In this document: piece by piece, positions 17,119 through 25,836 of the stretch
How the letters are laid out: every line of letters starts with the position of its first letter
Numbering within the stretch: the stretch's first letter is position 1
Source of the DNA: Methylocystaceae bacterium
GTDB lineage: Bacteria; Pseudomonadota; Alphaproteobacteria; Rhodospirillales; Terasakiellaceae
DNA: 64,000 bases
Reading direction: 5' to 3'
Assembly (NCBI GenBank): GCA_013373205.1
Contig: JABXIG010000003.1
Span: 744,001 to 808,000, forward strand
The notes under the pieces: model-generated
Told to the model about the DNA's origin: nothing
The model's input: only the letters and a program-made list of their open reading frames with translations
Databases searched by the model: none
Translations under genes and position numbers: made by a program

Positions 17119-17580
17119 ATGATGGGTAAAAACTTAGTCGAAACAGTCATGGGTATGGTGGTTTTGCTGGTGGCAGCAGGCTTTTTGTTTACGGCTGTTA
17201 AAACGGCACAGATCAGTTCTGTTGAAGGTTATGAAGTCGAAGCTGCATTCCTGAAAATTGGTGGCCTGCAAAAAGGCAGTGATGTGCGTATGAATGGGAT
17301 CAAAATCGGTTCTGTCAGTGAAAGCCGTCTAGATACCGACACCTATGATGCTGTGATTTCTATGACTATTCGCCCAGATTTGAAACTGCCTTCTGATACG
17401 GTGGCCTCCATTGTCAGTGGTGGGCTCATTGGGGGTAAATATGTCCGTCTGGAACCGGGGGCTGATCGCGACAATTACATACAGGACGGTGGTCGTATCG
17501 AAACCACAAAAGATTTCAAATCTCTGGAAGATCAGGTCGGTGAAATCATCTTCCTGGCAACGGGCGGGGATGGTAACTGA
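17119..17580 (+). CDS. mlaD: MlaD-family (MCE domain) lipid-transport protein, copy 2
   Basis: The 153-residue paralogue of the preceding gene has one N-terminal membrane segment (GMVVLLVAAGFLFTA) and an MCE domain with KIGGLQKGSDVRMNGIKIG and GGLIGGKYVRLEPG. This copy is the closer match to canonical MlaD, so it probably forms the usual ring; copy 1 may form a mixed or separate ring. GAGG lies 8 nt before ATG 17119. It overlaps the DUF2155 gene by one base. Confidence 0.9.
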   Translation: MMGKNLVETVMGMVVLLVAAGFLFTAVKTAQISSVEGYEVEAAFLKIGGLQKGSDVRMNGIKIGSVSESRLDTDTYDAVISMTIRPDLKLPSDTVASIVSGGLIGGKYVRLEPGADRDNYIQDGGRIETTKDFKSLEDQVGEIIFLATGGDGN

Positions 17581-17993
17581 TGATGCGCAAAGCAGTCTTT
17601 CTTGCTGCGATGGCTCTGGGGTTCTGTGTTATGAAACCCGTTGCGGCAGACCCTTATGACACGGTTGTGCTGCAAGGGTTAGATAAAGTCACCGCGCGTG
17701 TGTCCAGACTGGAAGCCCCTGTCGGCCATTTTATCCGTTTCGGTACCTTGGAGATTGTGGCGAGAACGTGCGACAAACGACCACCGACGGAAACACCGGA
17801 AAGTGCGGCATTTTTAGATATTTCAGAATCAAAACCGGGGGAGGCTGCAAGCGAGGTTTTCCGTGGATGGATGTTTGCCTCCAGCCCGGCATTAAATTCC
17901 ATGGAACATCCGGTTTATGATGTCTGGGTTCTGGATTGCAAGAACATGGATTCTAATTCCGAAGAAAGCTCTTCTTCTGTGGGATCGGAATAA
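17580..17993 (+). CDS. DUF2155 domain-containing periplasmic protein
   Basis: The 137-residue product has a signal peptide (about 1-23, ending PVAA) and the DUF2155 pattern: [31 protein letters not shown], then a second Cys in WVLDC, which may pair with the first in a disulphide. The function of the family is unknown. The gene starts on the A of the mlaD stop codon. Its last 79 bp overlap the aat gene on the other strand. Confidence 0.88.
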   Translation: MMRKAVFLAAMALGFCVMKPVAADPYDTVVLQGLDKVTARVSRLEAPVGHFIRFGTLEIVARTCDKRPPTETPESAAFLDISESKPGEAASEVFRGWMFASSPALNSMEHPVYDVWVLDCKNMDSNSEESSSSVGSE

Positions 17994-18598
17994 AAAGAGA
18001 CATTCAGAACCTGTAAGGCTTCATCCAGCATGAGATGATAGGTGCGTCTGGGGATCTCAATCGCGCCCAGACTGGCTAAATGATCGGTGATGAACTGGGT
18101 ATCAAGGAGCAGAAAACCAGATAGACGAAGGCGTGCTGCCAGATGGGCCAGTGCGACTTTGGAGGCGTTTGATCGTCTGGAAAACATGCTTTCCCCGAAA
18201 AAGGCCCCACCAAGCGAGACACCATAAAGTCCACCGACCAGTTCACCTTCTTGCCAACATTCCACTGAATGGGCACATCCCATTTCAAATAGTTCATTAT
18301 AAAGACGAAAGACGTCTTCGTTCATCCAGGTGTCAGGGCGATCTTCTGTACTTTCTGCGCATTTTTCCATGACGGCATTAAAGTCATGATCGACTGTGAC
18401 ATCGAACTTTTTCTGGCGAATGGTTTTATAAAGTGAACGCGAGATCTTAAGCCCACCTAAGGGAAAAATACCGCGTTCTTCTGGGTCAACCCAAAACAGG
18501 TCTTTGGACTCGCGCGTTTCTGCCATGGGAAAGACCCCGGCGGCATAGGCTCGAAGCAAGGTTTCTGCGGTGATGACGTATTTTTGATTCCTGTCCAT
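17915..18598 (-). CDS. aat: Leucyl/phenylalanyl-tRNA--protein transferase
   Basis: Aat adds Leu or Phe to proteins with N-terminal Arg or Lys, making N-degrons read by ClpS and degraded by ClpAP. The 227-residue product contains [10 protein letters not shown], the [14 protein letters not shown] block, [17 protein letters not shown] and [14 protein letters not shown], and ends in the family-typical QTS. It lies downstream of accC but behind a terminator. Its 3' end runs 79 bp into the convergent DUF2155 gene. clpS and clpA, the downstream machinery, are 11 kb away in this window. Confidence 0.95.
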   Translation of the reverse strand: MDRNQKYVITAETLLRAYAAGVFPMAETRESKDLFWVDPEERGIFPLGGLKISRSLYKTIRQKKFDVTVDHDFNAVMEKCAESTEDRPDTWMNEDVFRLYNELFEMGCAHSVECWQEGELVGGLYGVSLGGAFFGESMFSRRSNASKVALAHLAARLRLSGFLLLDTQFITDHLASLGAIEIPRRTYHLMLDEALQVLNVSFYSDPTEEELSSELESMFLQSRTQTS

Positions 18599-18630
18599 AT
18601 TTTCAATATATGGATGAGGTGCGGGAAAGC

Positions 18631-18661
18631 AAGAAAAAGGCCCCCATTTTCATGAGAGCCT
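18631..18661 (-). terminator. Terminator of aroQ-accB-accC
   Basis: On the minus strand a 10-bp stem (18638-18647 with 18652-18661, two G-U pairs) closes a GAAA tetraloop and is followed by TTTTTCTT. It lies between accC and aat, so aat needs its own promoter or partial readthrough. Confidence 0.85.
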
Positions 18662-18671
18662 CTTTCTTTTT

Positions 18672-20015
18672 TCAGTCTTCTAGCCCGACAAATTTCTCAA
18701 GCCATTTGATGTCGTAATCCCCATTGATAAAGTCGGGATTATCCAACAGTTTTTGGTGAAGCGGGATGGAGCTTTTGATGCCGCCGATGACATATTCGCC
18801 AAGTGCACGGCGCAAGCGCATGAGGCATTCATTGCGGTTGTTGCCATGAACGATCAGCTTGGCAATCATGCTGTCATAATGCGGTGGAACTTTATAACCA
18901 GCATAAAGGGCTGAATCAACACGAACGCTCAGGCCCCCGGGGGCGTGATAGTCTGTGATTTGCCCTGGACACGGCATAAAGTTTTCCGGATCTTCGGCAT
19001 TGATACGACATTCAATGGAATGACCGCTGAGTTTAATATCGTCTTGAGTCATGCCCAAAGGCGCACCAGACGCCACACGGATTTGTTCGCGCGCGAGATC
19101 AAGGCCAGAGATCATTTCAGAAATCGGGTGTTCCACCTGCAAGCGGGTGTTCATCTCGATAAAGAAGAACTCGCCATTTTCATAGAGGAATTCAACTGTC
19201 CCCACGCCACGATATTTCATCTTGCGCATGGCTGCTGCCACGGTTTCACCGATTTCGTTGCGTTGTTCTTCGTTCAGGGCAGGTGAGGGGGCTTCTTCCA
19301 AAACTTTCTGGTTACGACGTTGCAAAGAACAGTCGCGTTCACCCACATGGACGGCATTGCCATGGGTATCACACAGAACCTGAATTTCGATATGGCGCGG
19401 TTTGGTGAGGAATTTTTCGATGTAAACGTCCGCATTCCCAAAAGCAGCCAAGGCTTCGGTCCGGGCCGTTTTCCAGTTAACTTCCATCTCACCAGCGTGG
19501 CGCACCAGTTGCATGCCACGACCACCACCACCTGCTGTGGCTTTCACGATAACAGGATAGCCAAATTCTTCGCCAATTTTCAGGGCTTCTTCAACCGTGT
19601 CAACAGAACCAGCAGAACCGGGAACGATTGGCATACCGGTTTCTTCGGCGATGCGTTTTGCGGTGATTTTATCACCCATCATGCGGATATGTTCGGGTGT
19701 CGGGCCAATAAAGGTAAAGCCGTGTTCTTCCACCATTTCAGCAAACTGGGCATTTTCTGACAAGAAACCATAGCCTGGGTGGATGGCATCAGCCCCTGTA
19801 ATAGTTGCTGCCGACAGGATCGACTGAATATTCAGGTAACTGTCTTTACTGGAGGCAGGGCCAATGCAAACGGCTTCATCCGCTAGACGCACATGCATGG
19901 CATCGGCATCGGCTGTTGAATGGACAGCCACCGTCGAAATGCCCATTTCCTTACAGGCACGGTGAATGCGAAGGGCAATTTCACCACGGTTAGCAATGAG
20001 GACTTTTTCAAACAT
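18672..20015 (-). CDS. accC: Acetyl-CoA carboxylase, biotin carboxylase subunit
   Basis: AccC carboxylates the biotin on AccB using ATP and bicarbonate, the first half of the reaction committing acetyl-CoA to fatty-acid synthesis. The 447-residue protein begins MFEKVLIANRGEIALRIHRA. It has the ATP-grasp Gly-rich loop KATAGGGGRGMQ, the ERDCSLQRRNQK block, EMNTRLQVEHPISEM, and the C-terminal biotin carboxylase domain. The start is 11 bp after the accB stop. The carboxyltransferase subunits accA and accD are elsewhere. Confidence 0.97.
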   Translation of the reverse strand: MFEKVLIANRGEIALRIHRACKEMGISTVAVHSTADADAMHVRLADEAVCIGPASSKDSYLNIQSILSAATITGADAIHPGYGFLSENAQFAEMVEEHGFTFIGPTPEHIRMMGDKITAKRIAEETGMPIVPGSAGSVDTVEEALKIGEEFGYPVIVKATAGGGGRGMQLVRHAGEMEVNWKTARTEALAAFGNADVYIEKFLTKPRHIEIQVLCDTHGNAVHVGERDCSLQRRNQKVLEEAPSPALNEEQRNEIGETVAAAMRKMKYRGVGTVEFLYENGEFFFIEMNTRLQVEHPISEMISGLDLAREQIRVASGAPLGMTQDDIKLSGHSIECRINAEDPENFMPCPGQITDYHAPGGLSVRVDSALYAGYKVPPHYDSMIAKLIVHGNNRNECLMRLRRALGEYVIGGIKSSIPLHQKLLDNPDFINGDYDIKWLEKFVGLED

Positions 20016-20026
20016 GGATGTTCCGA

Positions 20027-20473
20027 TTATTCAATGATGAACAGAGGGTCGCCAAATTCCACCGGAGAGCCGGAGTTGACGAGAACGCGGGTCACTTTAC
20101 CAGACTTGGGCGCGTGGATCGGGTTGAAGACTTTCATCGCTTCGATCAGACACAAGGTCGCGCCTTCAGCAACGCTGTCCCCCACATTAACAAATTGCGG
20201 GGAATCCGGATCCGGGGAAAGGTAAGCAACACCAACCATAGGTGATGTGACTGCACCGGGGTGATTGGCATCATCAACAACCGCTTCAGCTGCAGGGGCA
20301 GCAGCAACAGGCGCAGCGGCCACAGGGGCTGCAGCGGTGGCATTGACAGTGATGTTTTTCGCCACACGCACATGCCAGTCGTCCTGACCGTATTCGATTT
20401 CGCTCAGTCCTGTGTCGTTCAGTAATTCAGCCAGTTCGCGAACCAGCTCGCTATTGAATTTGTCTTTAGCCAT
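20027..20473 (-). CDS. accB: Acetyl-CoA carboxylase, biotin carboxyl carrier protein
   Basis: The 148-residue carrier has an N-terminal dimerisation/interaction part (MAKDKFNSELVRELAELLND), an Ala/Pro-rich flexible linker (about 60-80) and the biotinyl domain. The domain carries the acceptor Lys in EAMKVFNPI and ends GDPLFIIE. The ATG at 20473 gives the normal family start. It sits in the aroQ-accB-accC operon, 19 bp after aroQ. Confidence 0.96.
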   Translation of the reverse strand: MAKDKFNSELVRELAELLNDTGLSEIEYGQDDWHVRVAKNITVNATAAAPVAAAPVAAAPAAEAVVDDANHPGAVTSPMVGVAYLSPDPDSPQFVNVGDSVAEGATLCLIEAMKVFNPIHAPKSGKVTRVLVNSGSPVEFGDPLFIIE

Positions 20474-20492
20474 TATAAAGGATTCTCTTATA

Positions 20493-20936
20493 TCAGCGAC
20501 TTGATAGGATGCGTGAAATTGCCTGCATTGCCAGATCGTATCCATCAACGCCCAGACCGCAAATCACGCCTGTCGCTGTTTTGGACACAAAAGAGCTGTG
20601 CCGGAATTCTTCACGCTTGTGAATGTTTGATAGGTGTACTTCGATCACGGGTTTGTTCGCGGCCTGCAACGCATCCAGTATCGCAACGGATGTGTGGCTA
20701 TAAGCCGCCGGATTAATAATAATGCCGTCAAACGATTCACGGGCTTCCTGTATCCAGTCAACCAGTGTGCCTTCCGAGTTGGATTGGCGAAAGTCGATTG
20801 TCAGATTCAATCCTTTAGCGTTTTTTACGCACAGGTCTTCAACATCCTGAAGCGTTTGAAAACCATAGATTTCAGGCTCGCGCTTGCCAAGGAGATTGAG
20901 ATTGGGACCGTTCAGTATCAGAACCTTGTGGGACAT
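20493..20936 (-). CDS. aroQ: Type II 3-dehydroquinate dehydratase
   Basis: AroQ converts 3-dehydroquinate to 3-dehydroshikimate in the aromatic amino-acid pathway. The 147-residue product has the class II signature [19 protein letters not shown] with the active-site Tyr, [13 protein letters not shown], and [17 protein letters not shown] with the catalytic His. It is the first gene of the aroQ-accB-accC operon, an order common in proteobacteria. Confidence 0.97.
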   Translation of the reverse strand: MSHKVLILNGPNLNLLGKREPEIYGFQTLQDVEDLCVKNAKGLNLTIDFRQSNSEGTLVDWIQEARESFDGIIINPAAYSHTSVAILDALQAANKPVIEVHLSNIHKREEFRHSSFVSKTATGVICGLGVDGYDLAMQAISRILSSR

Positions 20937-21090
20937 TTATTATCTTATCCGCATTCGTGTTAATTTTGCGAAGTATTAGCATGCTTTATAACATGCCTTT
21001 CACAGCATGCAATCTTTCTTTAATCACCCTCTTGCACATACAGAATGGCTCGTCCATACTCCGCTGCAAATTCCAGCCAGAGAGTCTCAA

Positions 21091-22077
21091 ATGAATGTCA
21101 TTGTAAATGGGGAAGAACGCCCACTTGATCAAAATAAATCCGTTGCCGTCTTTTTGACGGAGATCGGAATTGACCCTAAAAAAGTTGCAGTTGAACGCAA
21201 CCTTGAAATTGTCCCAAAATCACAGTTCGACACTATTTTAGTGGAAGATGGTGACAAGCTGGAAATTGTTCATTTTATTGGCGGAGGATCACAAGACGTG
21301 AGCGACACATTCGAAATTGCCGGACAAACTTTTAACTCTCGTCTGTTGGTCGGGACCGGAAAGTATAAAGACTTCGAAGAAACTAAAATCGCAATTGAAG
21401 CCAGTGGAGCCGAAATTGTCACAGTGGCTGTTCGCCGCGTAAATGTGTCTGACCCTAGCCAACCCATGTTGGTTGATTATGTCGATCCGAAAAAATACAC
21501 CTATTTGCCCAACACGGCGGGCTGTTTTACCTGTGATGATGCAGTTCGTACTCTTCGGCTGGCCCGCGAAGCCGGTGGTTGGGATCTGGTGAAGCTGGAA
21601 GTTTTAGGCGATCAGGCGACGCTTTATCCTAATATGCCTGAAACTTTGAAAGCAGCAGAAATGCTGATCAAAGAAGGTTTTAAGGTAATGGTTTATTGTT
21701 CAGATGATCCCATTGCAGCAAAAACGCTGGAAGATATGGGCTGTGTGGCGATCATGCCGCTTGGCTCTCTGATTGGGTCTGGTCTTGGCATTTTAAACCC
21801 GGTTAATATCCAGATTATCAAACAAAATGCGAAAGTTCCGGTTCTTGTTGATGCAGGGGTGGGCACAGCGTCTGATGCAGCGTACGCTATGGAGTTAGGT
21901 TGTGACGGTGTGTTGATGAATACTGCTATTGCAGCAGCGAAAGACCCGATTGCTATGGCCAGAGCTATGAAGCTGGCTGTTGAGTCTGGTCGTTTGGCTT
22001 TCCACGCTGGGCGCATGCCGAAAAAGCAATATGCCGATCCCAGTTCCCCGACATCTGGTTTGATTGAGGCAAAATAA
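21091..22077 (+). CDS. thiG: ThiS-ThiG fusion (sulfur carrier / thiazole synthase)
   Basis: Residues 1-66 are a ThiS-like ubiquitin fold ([12 protein letters not shown] ... HFIGGG); from about 75 to 328 it is ThiG, the thiazole synthase that makes the thiamin thiazole from deoxyxylulose phosphate. ThiG landmarks include [10 protein letters not shown], the Schiff-base Lys in [11 protein letters not shown], and [14 protein letters not shown]. In stand-alone ThiS the C-terminal Gly-Gly is thiocarboxylated; here GGG at 64-66 is internal. Such bifunctional fusions are annotated in other alphaproteobacteria. ATG 21091 has GAGAG nearby. No TPP riboswitch is visible upstream. Confidence 0.93.
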   Translation: MNVIVNGEERPLDQNKSVAVFLTEIGIDPKKVAVERNLEIVPKSQFDTILVEDGDKLEIVHFIGGGSQDVSDTFEIAGQTFNSRLLVGTGKYKDFEETKIAIEASGAEIVTVAVRRVNVSDPSQPMLVDYVDPKKYTYLPNTAGCFTCDDAVRTLRLAREAGGWDLVKLEVLGDQATLYPNMPETLKAAEMLIKEGFKVMVYCSDDPIAAKTLEDMGCVAIMPLGSLIGSGLGILNPVNIQIIKQNAKVPVLVDAGVGTASDAAYAMELGCDGVLMNTAIAAAKDPIAMARAMKLAVESGRLAFHAGRMPKKQYADPSSPTSGLIEAK

Positions 22078-22781
22078 TGCCGACACTTGGTATTCTGGTC
22101 TGTGACAGTTTCGATGCGGATCAAAGAAATAAGTATCAATGTGAATATGAAGACCTGTTCATTGATCGCTTGTTGGAAGTCGATCCCGATCTGTCTTTCA
22201 TTACTTATAATGTACAGAAAGACATTTTTCCGACGGCCCATGACCAATGTGATGGCTGGCTGATTACGGGCTCACGATGCGGGGCTTATGATGGACATGA
22301 TTGGATTGCCAAGCTGGAAGATTTTTTAAGGCAGGCCTATGCCCAAGAAATTCCCTTGATCGGGGTTTGTTTTGGGCATCAAATTTTGGCGCAAAGTTTG
22401 GGTGGGCGTGTTGAAAAATCCCATAAAGGGTGGGGGATTGGACTGCAACATTACCAATTGCTAGAGCCATTTGCCGGACTAACAGATACTTTGGACCTTT
22501 ATGCCATCCATCAAGATCAGGTGGTAGACGTCCCCCCAACGGCCCGTGTCTTTGCCAAGACGGATCATTGCCCTCATGCCGGATTGCTTTATGAAGGTCG
22601 TGCCGTTTCGCTGCAACCTCATCCAGAATTTAGCGCTGAATTTGAAAAAAGTCTGATTGTGCGAAATCGGGGCAATAAGATCGATACGGAACTGGCAGAT
22701 AAAGCCATCGCGAGTTTGGAAAATTCACAAGTTCACGGCAAAGAGATTATGACGTTCTTTGCGGATTTTATTAAGGGCTAG
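22077..22781 (+). CDS. Type 1 (class I) glutamine amidotransferase
   Basis: The 234-residue single-domain protein of the GMP-synthase-like GATase1 family hydrolyses glutamine to supply ammonia. The nucleophile elbow GVCFGHQILAQSLGG holds the catalytic Cys, and QPHPEFSAEF holds the catalytic His and Glu. There is no synthetase domain, so the acceptor is unknown. It overlaps the thiSG stop by one base (TAATG), so the genes are translationally coupled, but a role in thiamin synthesis is only a contextual guess. Confidence 0.88.
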   Translation: MPTLGILVCDSFDADQRNKYQCEYEDLFIDRLLEVDPDLSFITYNVQKDIFPTAHDQCDGWLITGSRCGAYDGHDWIAKLEDFLRQAYAQEIPLIGVCFGHQILAQSLGGRVEKSHKGWGIGLQHYQLLEPFAGLTDTLDLYAIHQDQVVDVPPTARVFAKTDHCPHAGLLYEGRAVSLQPHPEFSAEFEKSLIVRNRGNKIDTELADKAIASLENSQVHGKEIMTFFADFIKG

Positions 22782-22783
22782 AG

Positions 22784-23575
22784 GTGTTTTTCTATCTGTC
22801 AAAAATCTTTTGGTGGCTATTTGAACCGGGCAATATTCTGTTTTTATTATTGCTGATCGGGGTTGTCTTTTTATTTTTAAACAAGTTCAAATGGGCCAAG
22901 CTTTTTTGTGGGGCTGCACTGGCATTCTACCTTGTGTTGGGCATTGTTCCGTTGGGTAACTATTTAAAAGCAGAACTCGAAAACCGTTTTCCGGTCCCTC
23001 AAGAATTACCGAAAGAGATTGCCGGTATTATTGTTTTAGGCGGTGTTCTGGATGTTTACACCAGTGATCAGCGCGGTGCTTTGCAGTTAAACGGTAATAT
23101 TGAACGTCTGACTTCGCTTTATGACCTTGGGGAGCTTTACCCTGATGTTCCGATTGTTTTTACAGCGGGTGCAGGGCTTATGGGACGACCTGACTTAAAA
23201 GAATCTCTAATGATGAAACCCGTGTTGGAACAGATTGTACCAAACGCCAAGCGGTTGATTTTAGAAACAGAATCGCGCAACACCTATGAAAATGCCCTTT
23301 TTACTAAAGAAATGATCCAGGATCAGGGGGACGGTCTTTGGTTGCTGGTGACTTCGGCACGTCATATGCCCAGATCGGTTGCGTGCTTCAGAGCGCAAGG
23401 GGTCAATATTCTGCCTTATCCGGTTGATTATCATACCAGCCCCAATATGCATTATTCGGTTTTATTAAACCCGAGAGAAGGGTTAGGTGTTTTAAGAGGG
23501 GCTCTTCACGAATGGTTAGGGCTTTTGGCTTATTATTTGACGGATAAAACACATGAGTTTTTCCCGTCCCCCTAA
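22784..23575 (+). CDS. YdcF family (DUF218) inner-membrane protein
   Basis: The 263-residue protein has two N-terminal membrane helices (about 12-30 and 37-55) followed by a DUF218 domain: AGIIVLGGVLD, FTAGAGLMG, ESRNTYENALFTKEMI and VTSARHMPRSVACF. Relatives such as ElyC and SanA affect envelope integrity. The GTG start at 22784 follows AAGGG, 2 bp after the amidotransferase stop. It precedes two peptidoglycan genes, fitting an envelope role. Confidence 0.85.
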   Translation: MFFYLSKIFWWLFEPGNILFLLLLIGVVFLFLNKFKWAKLFCGAALAFYLVLGIVPLGNYLKAELENRFPVPQELPKEIAGIIVLGGVLDVYTSDQRGALQLNGNIERLTSLYDLGELYPDVPIVFTAGAGLMGRPDLKESLMMKPVLEQIVPNAKRLILETESRNTYENALFTKEMIQDQGDGLWLLVTSARHMPRSVACFRAQGVNILPYPVDYHTSPNMHYSVLLNPREGLGVLRGALHEWLGLLAYYLTDKTHEFFPSP

Positions 23576-23589
23576 AGGTAGAGGCCCAA

Positions 23590-24783
23590 ATGATTGATAA
23601 AAAAAGATTTTTCAAAGCTGCGATGGTTGCAGGAAGTGTGTTGTTGTCCACACAAGCCATGGCAGAAACACAAGAAACTTATCAATCCTGGTTAAATAAT
23701 TTTAAAGTGGCGGCAGCAAAGTCGGGTATTTCAGCAAAAACACTGGAGGCAACTCTAACCGGGTTGGAGCCAAACCAGCGAGTTTTGGAGCTGGATCGTC
23801 GTCAGCCGGAATTTTCTCTGACGTTTTGGAAATATATTAACAACAGCATTTCTGAAAAACGTATCAAACGTGGTCGTGATTTGTTGAAAAAGCATGCCAA
23901 ATTGTTCGAACAGGTTCATAAAAAATATGGTGTACAGCCACGTTTTCTCGTGGCTTTTTGGGGGCTTGAAACAAATTTTGGGGATTACACAGGTGTTTTT
24001 CCGCTCATTCAATCTTTGACAACATTGGCCCATGATGAACGTCGCCGTGAATTTTTCACAAAACAATTGATGACGGCTTTGGAAATTATGGATGATGGTC
24101 ATATCCCCTATGATGTCAAAGCATCCTGGGCGGGGGCGATGGGCTATTGCCAGTTTATGCCGACGACGTATAAAGCCTATGCTGTTGATGGGGATGGGGA
24201 TGGTAAACGTGACATGTGGCAAAGTTTGCCGGATGTATTCCATTCAGCTGCCAATTTCCTTTCACAATCAGGTTGGCAACCCGGGGAAACCTGGGGGCGT
24301 GAAGTGAAAATCCCGAAAGGCTTCAATCTCGATTTAGCCGGGCTGGGGATTAAAAAGAATTTGGCCGATTGGGCAAAGCTGGGTGTTGTTAAAGTTGACG
24401 GTAAGGCCTTGCCAGTTGCTGATATGAAAGCCTCTGTCATTCTGCCCGCTGGATATAAAGGGCCAGCTTTTCTCGTTTATGAAAACTTCCGCACGATTTT
24501 GGATTGGAATCGCTCAAACTTTTATGCCATCGCGGTTGGGCATTTAGCTGACCGTCTAGTCTGGAAAGGGCCGCTGCAAACCCCGCAGATCAAGGAAACA
24601 CCGTTAAGCCGGGGACAGGCTTTATTAATTCAACAACGGCTGAATGAAAAAGGCTATGATGTTGGTAAACCTGACGGAATTGCGGGTTCGCGCACACGAA
24701 AAGGCATCAAAGCTTTCCAAAAATCTATGGGAATTCCTGCCGATGGTTATCCCAGTGTCGAACTTTTAGAATTATTGAAGTAA
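23590..24783 (+). CDS. Lytic murein transglycosylase, MltB family
   Basis: The enzyme cleaves glycan strands to form 1,6-anhydromuramyl ends. The 397-residue protein has a signal peptide (1-25, ending QAMA) rather than a lipobox. The SLT_2 domain (about 30-320) carries the catalytic Glu in FWGLETNFGDYTG and AGAMGYCQFMPTTY. A C-terminal peptidoglycan-binding domain lies at about 335-397 (LIQQRLNEKGYDVGKPDGIA). It starts 14 bp after the YdcF gene and 80 bp before rlpA. Confidence 0.93.
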   Translation: MIDKKRFFKAAMVAGSVLLSTQAMAETQETYQSWLNNFKVAAAKSGISAKTLEATLTGLEPNQRVLELDRRQPEFSLTFWKYINNSISEKRIKRGRDLLKKHAKLFEQVHKKYGVQPRFLVAFWGLETNFGDYTGVFPLIQSLTTLAHDERRREFFTKQLMTALEIMDDGHIPYDVKASWAGAMGYCQFMPTTYKAYAVDGDGDGKRDMWQSLPDVFHSAANFLSQSGWQPGETWGREVKIPKGFNLDLAGLGIKKNLADWAKLGVVKVDGKALPVADMKASVILPAGYKGPAFLVYENFRTILDWNRSNFYAIAVGHLADRLVWKGPLQTPQIKETPLSRGQALLIQQRLNEKGYDVGKPDGIAGSRTRKGIKAFQKSMGIPADGYPSVELLELLK

Positions 24784-24863
24784 GGCGGGGTTGAAGCAAT
24801 GGCATTCCAACAGTATGCTGAGCACGGTTTTGTGCCATTTAAAGGAACAAAGGGTTAAGGGCG

Positions 24864-25835
24864 ATGAAACGATTTATGAAACCTGCACATTTTGCCATTG
24901 GGTTGATGGCAGCTGTCTTTTTAAGTGGATGTGCAGAAACTACCTTTTTATCCAGTTCCATCAAACATGCTGGCAGTGATCAGCCGGTTGCAGGAAAGTA
25001 TAAAATCGGCAACCCCTATCAAATCCAGGGTGTATGGTATTATCCGGCAGAAGATTTTGCATATGTGGAAACCGGGATCGCATCTTGGTACGGCCCTAAA
25101 TTTCATGGCAAACCGACTGCCAATGGCGAAGTCTTTGATATGAACCAGGTGAGTGCGGCACACCGTACATTGCCGTTGCCTTCTTTGGTTCGCGTGACAA
25201 ACCTTGAAAATGGTCGTTCACTGGTGGTGCGTGTCAATGATCGTGGCCCCTTTGCCCATGGCCGCATTTTGGATATGTCGCGTCGTGGCGCACAGTTGTT
25301 GGGTTTTGAAAAACAAGGCACAGCGCGTGTGAAGGTCGAGATTTTGAAAGATCAAAGCTTTGCGTTGAAAAACACGTTGGTCAATCAGATTGCAGCGAAG
25401 GATTCTCCGATTAAATCTGCAGGTATGGCAAAACCACAAGTCAGTGCCCAAAGTTTGTCCGTGCCAGAAGGTGGCAAGGCTGCTCAATCACAAATGACCA
25501 TGGCACAGGCACCGCAACCTGTTGCGCGTCCTGAACCTGTTCAGACGGCAATGCAAGAACCAAGCAATACGGTTCGCACATATGCGGTTTCGCCCACACG
25601 GATGTATATTCAGGCTGGTGCTTTTTCAAAATATGAAAATGCCAATCGGGTAAAAGCCTCCCTTGCATCTGTCGGTGATGTGGAGGTGTCGCAGGTTCTG
25701 GTCAATGGGCGTGATTTTTTCCGTGTGCGGGTGGGGCCGCTTCAGGATGTGTCACAAGCTGATCAGGTTTTAGAGAATGTTATTCAGGCCGGTTATCCCT
25801 CGGCGAAAATTATTGTAGAAAAAGGAAAAGGCTAA
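24864..25835 (+). CDS. rlpA: Septal ring lytic transglycosylase RlpA family lipoprotein
   Basis: The 323-residue lipoprotein has lipobox LSGC (Cys at about residue 22), an RlpA double-psi beta-barrel (about 70-165; GIASWYGPKFHGKPTANGE and VRVNDRGPFAHGRILDMS) and a C-terminal SPOR domain from about 245 (MYIQAGAFSKYENANRV). RlpA cleaves glycan strands lacking stem peptides at the septum, which pairs logically with the carboxypeptidase encoded next. The start has AAGGG upstream. It opens the rlpA-dacC-tmk-holB run. Confidence 0.95.
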   Translation: MKRFMKPAHFAIGLMAAVFLSGCAETTFLSSSIKHAGSDQPVAGKYKIGNPYQIQGVWYYPAEDFAYVETGIASWYGPKFHGKPTANGEVFDMNQVSAAHRTLPLPSLVRVTNLENGRSLVVRVNDRGPFAHGRILDMSRRGAQLLGFEKQGTARVKVEILKDQSFALKNTLVNQIAAKDSPIKSAGMAKPQVSAQSLSVPEGGKAAQSQMTMAQAPQPVARPEPVQTAMQEPSNTVRTYAVSPTRMYIQAGAFSKYENANRVKASLASVGDVEVSQVLVNGRDFFRVRVGPLQDVSQADQVLENVIQAGYPSAKIIVEKGKG

Positions 25836-25836
25836 C

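Noticed and set aside
20937-21090. TPP riboswitch before thiSG
   Set aside because: The conserved CUGAGA and related core segments are not present. The repeated CATGC words there do not form the riboswitch fold.
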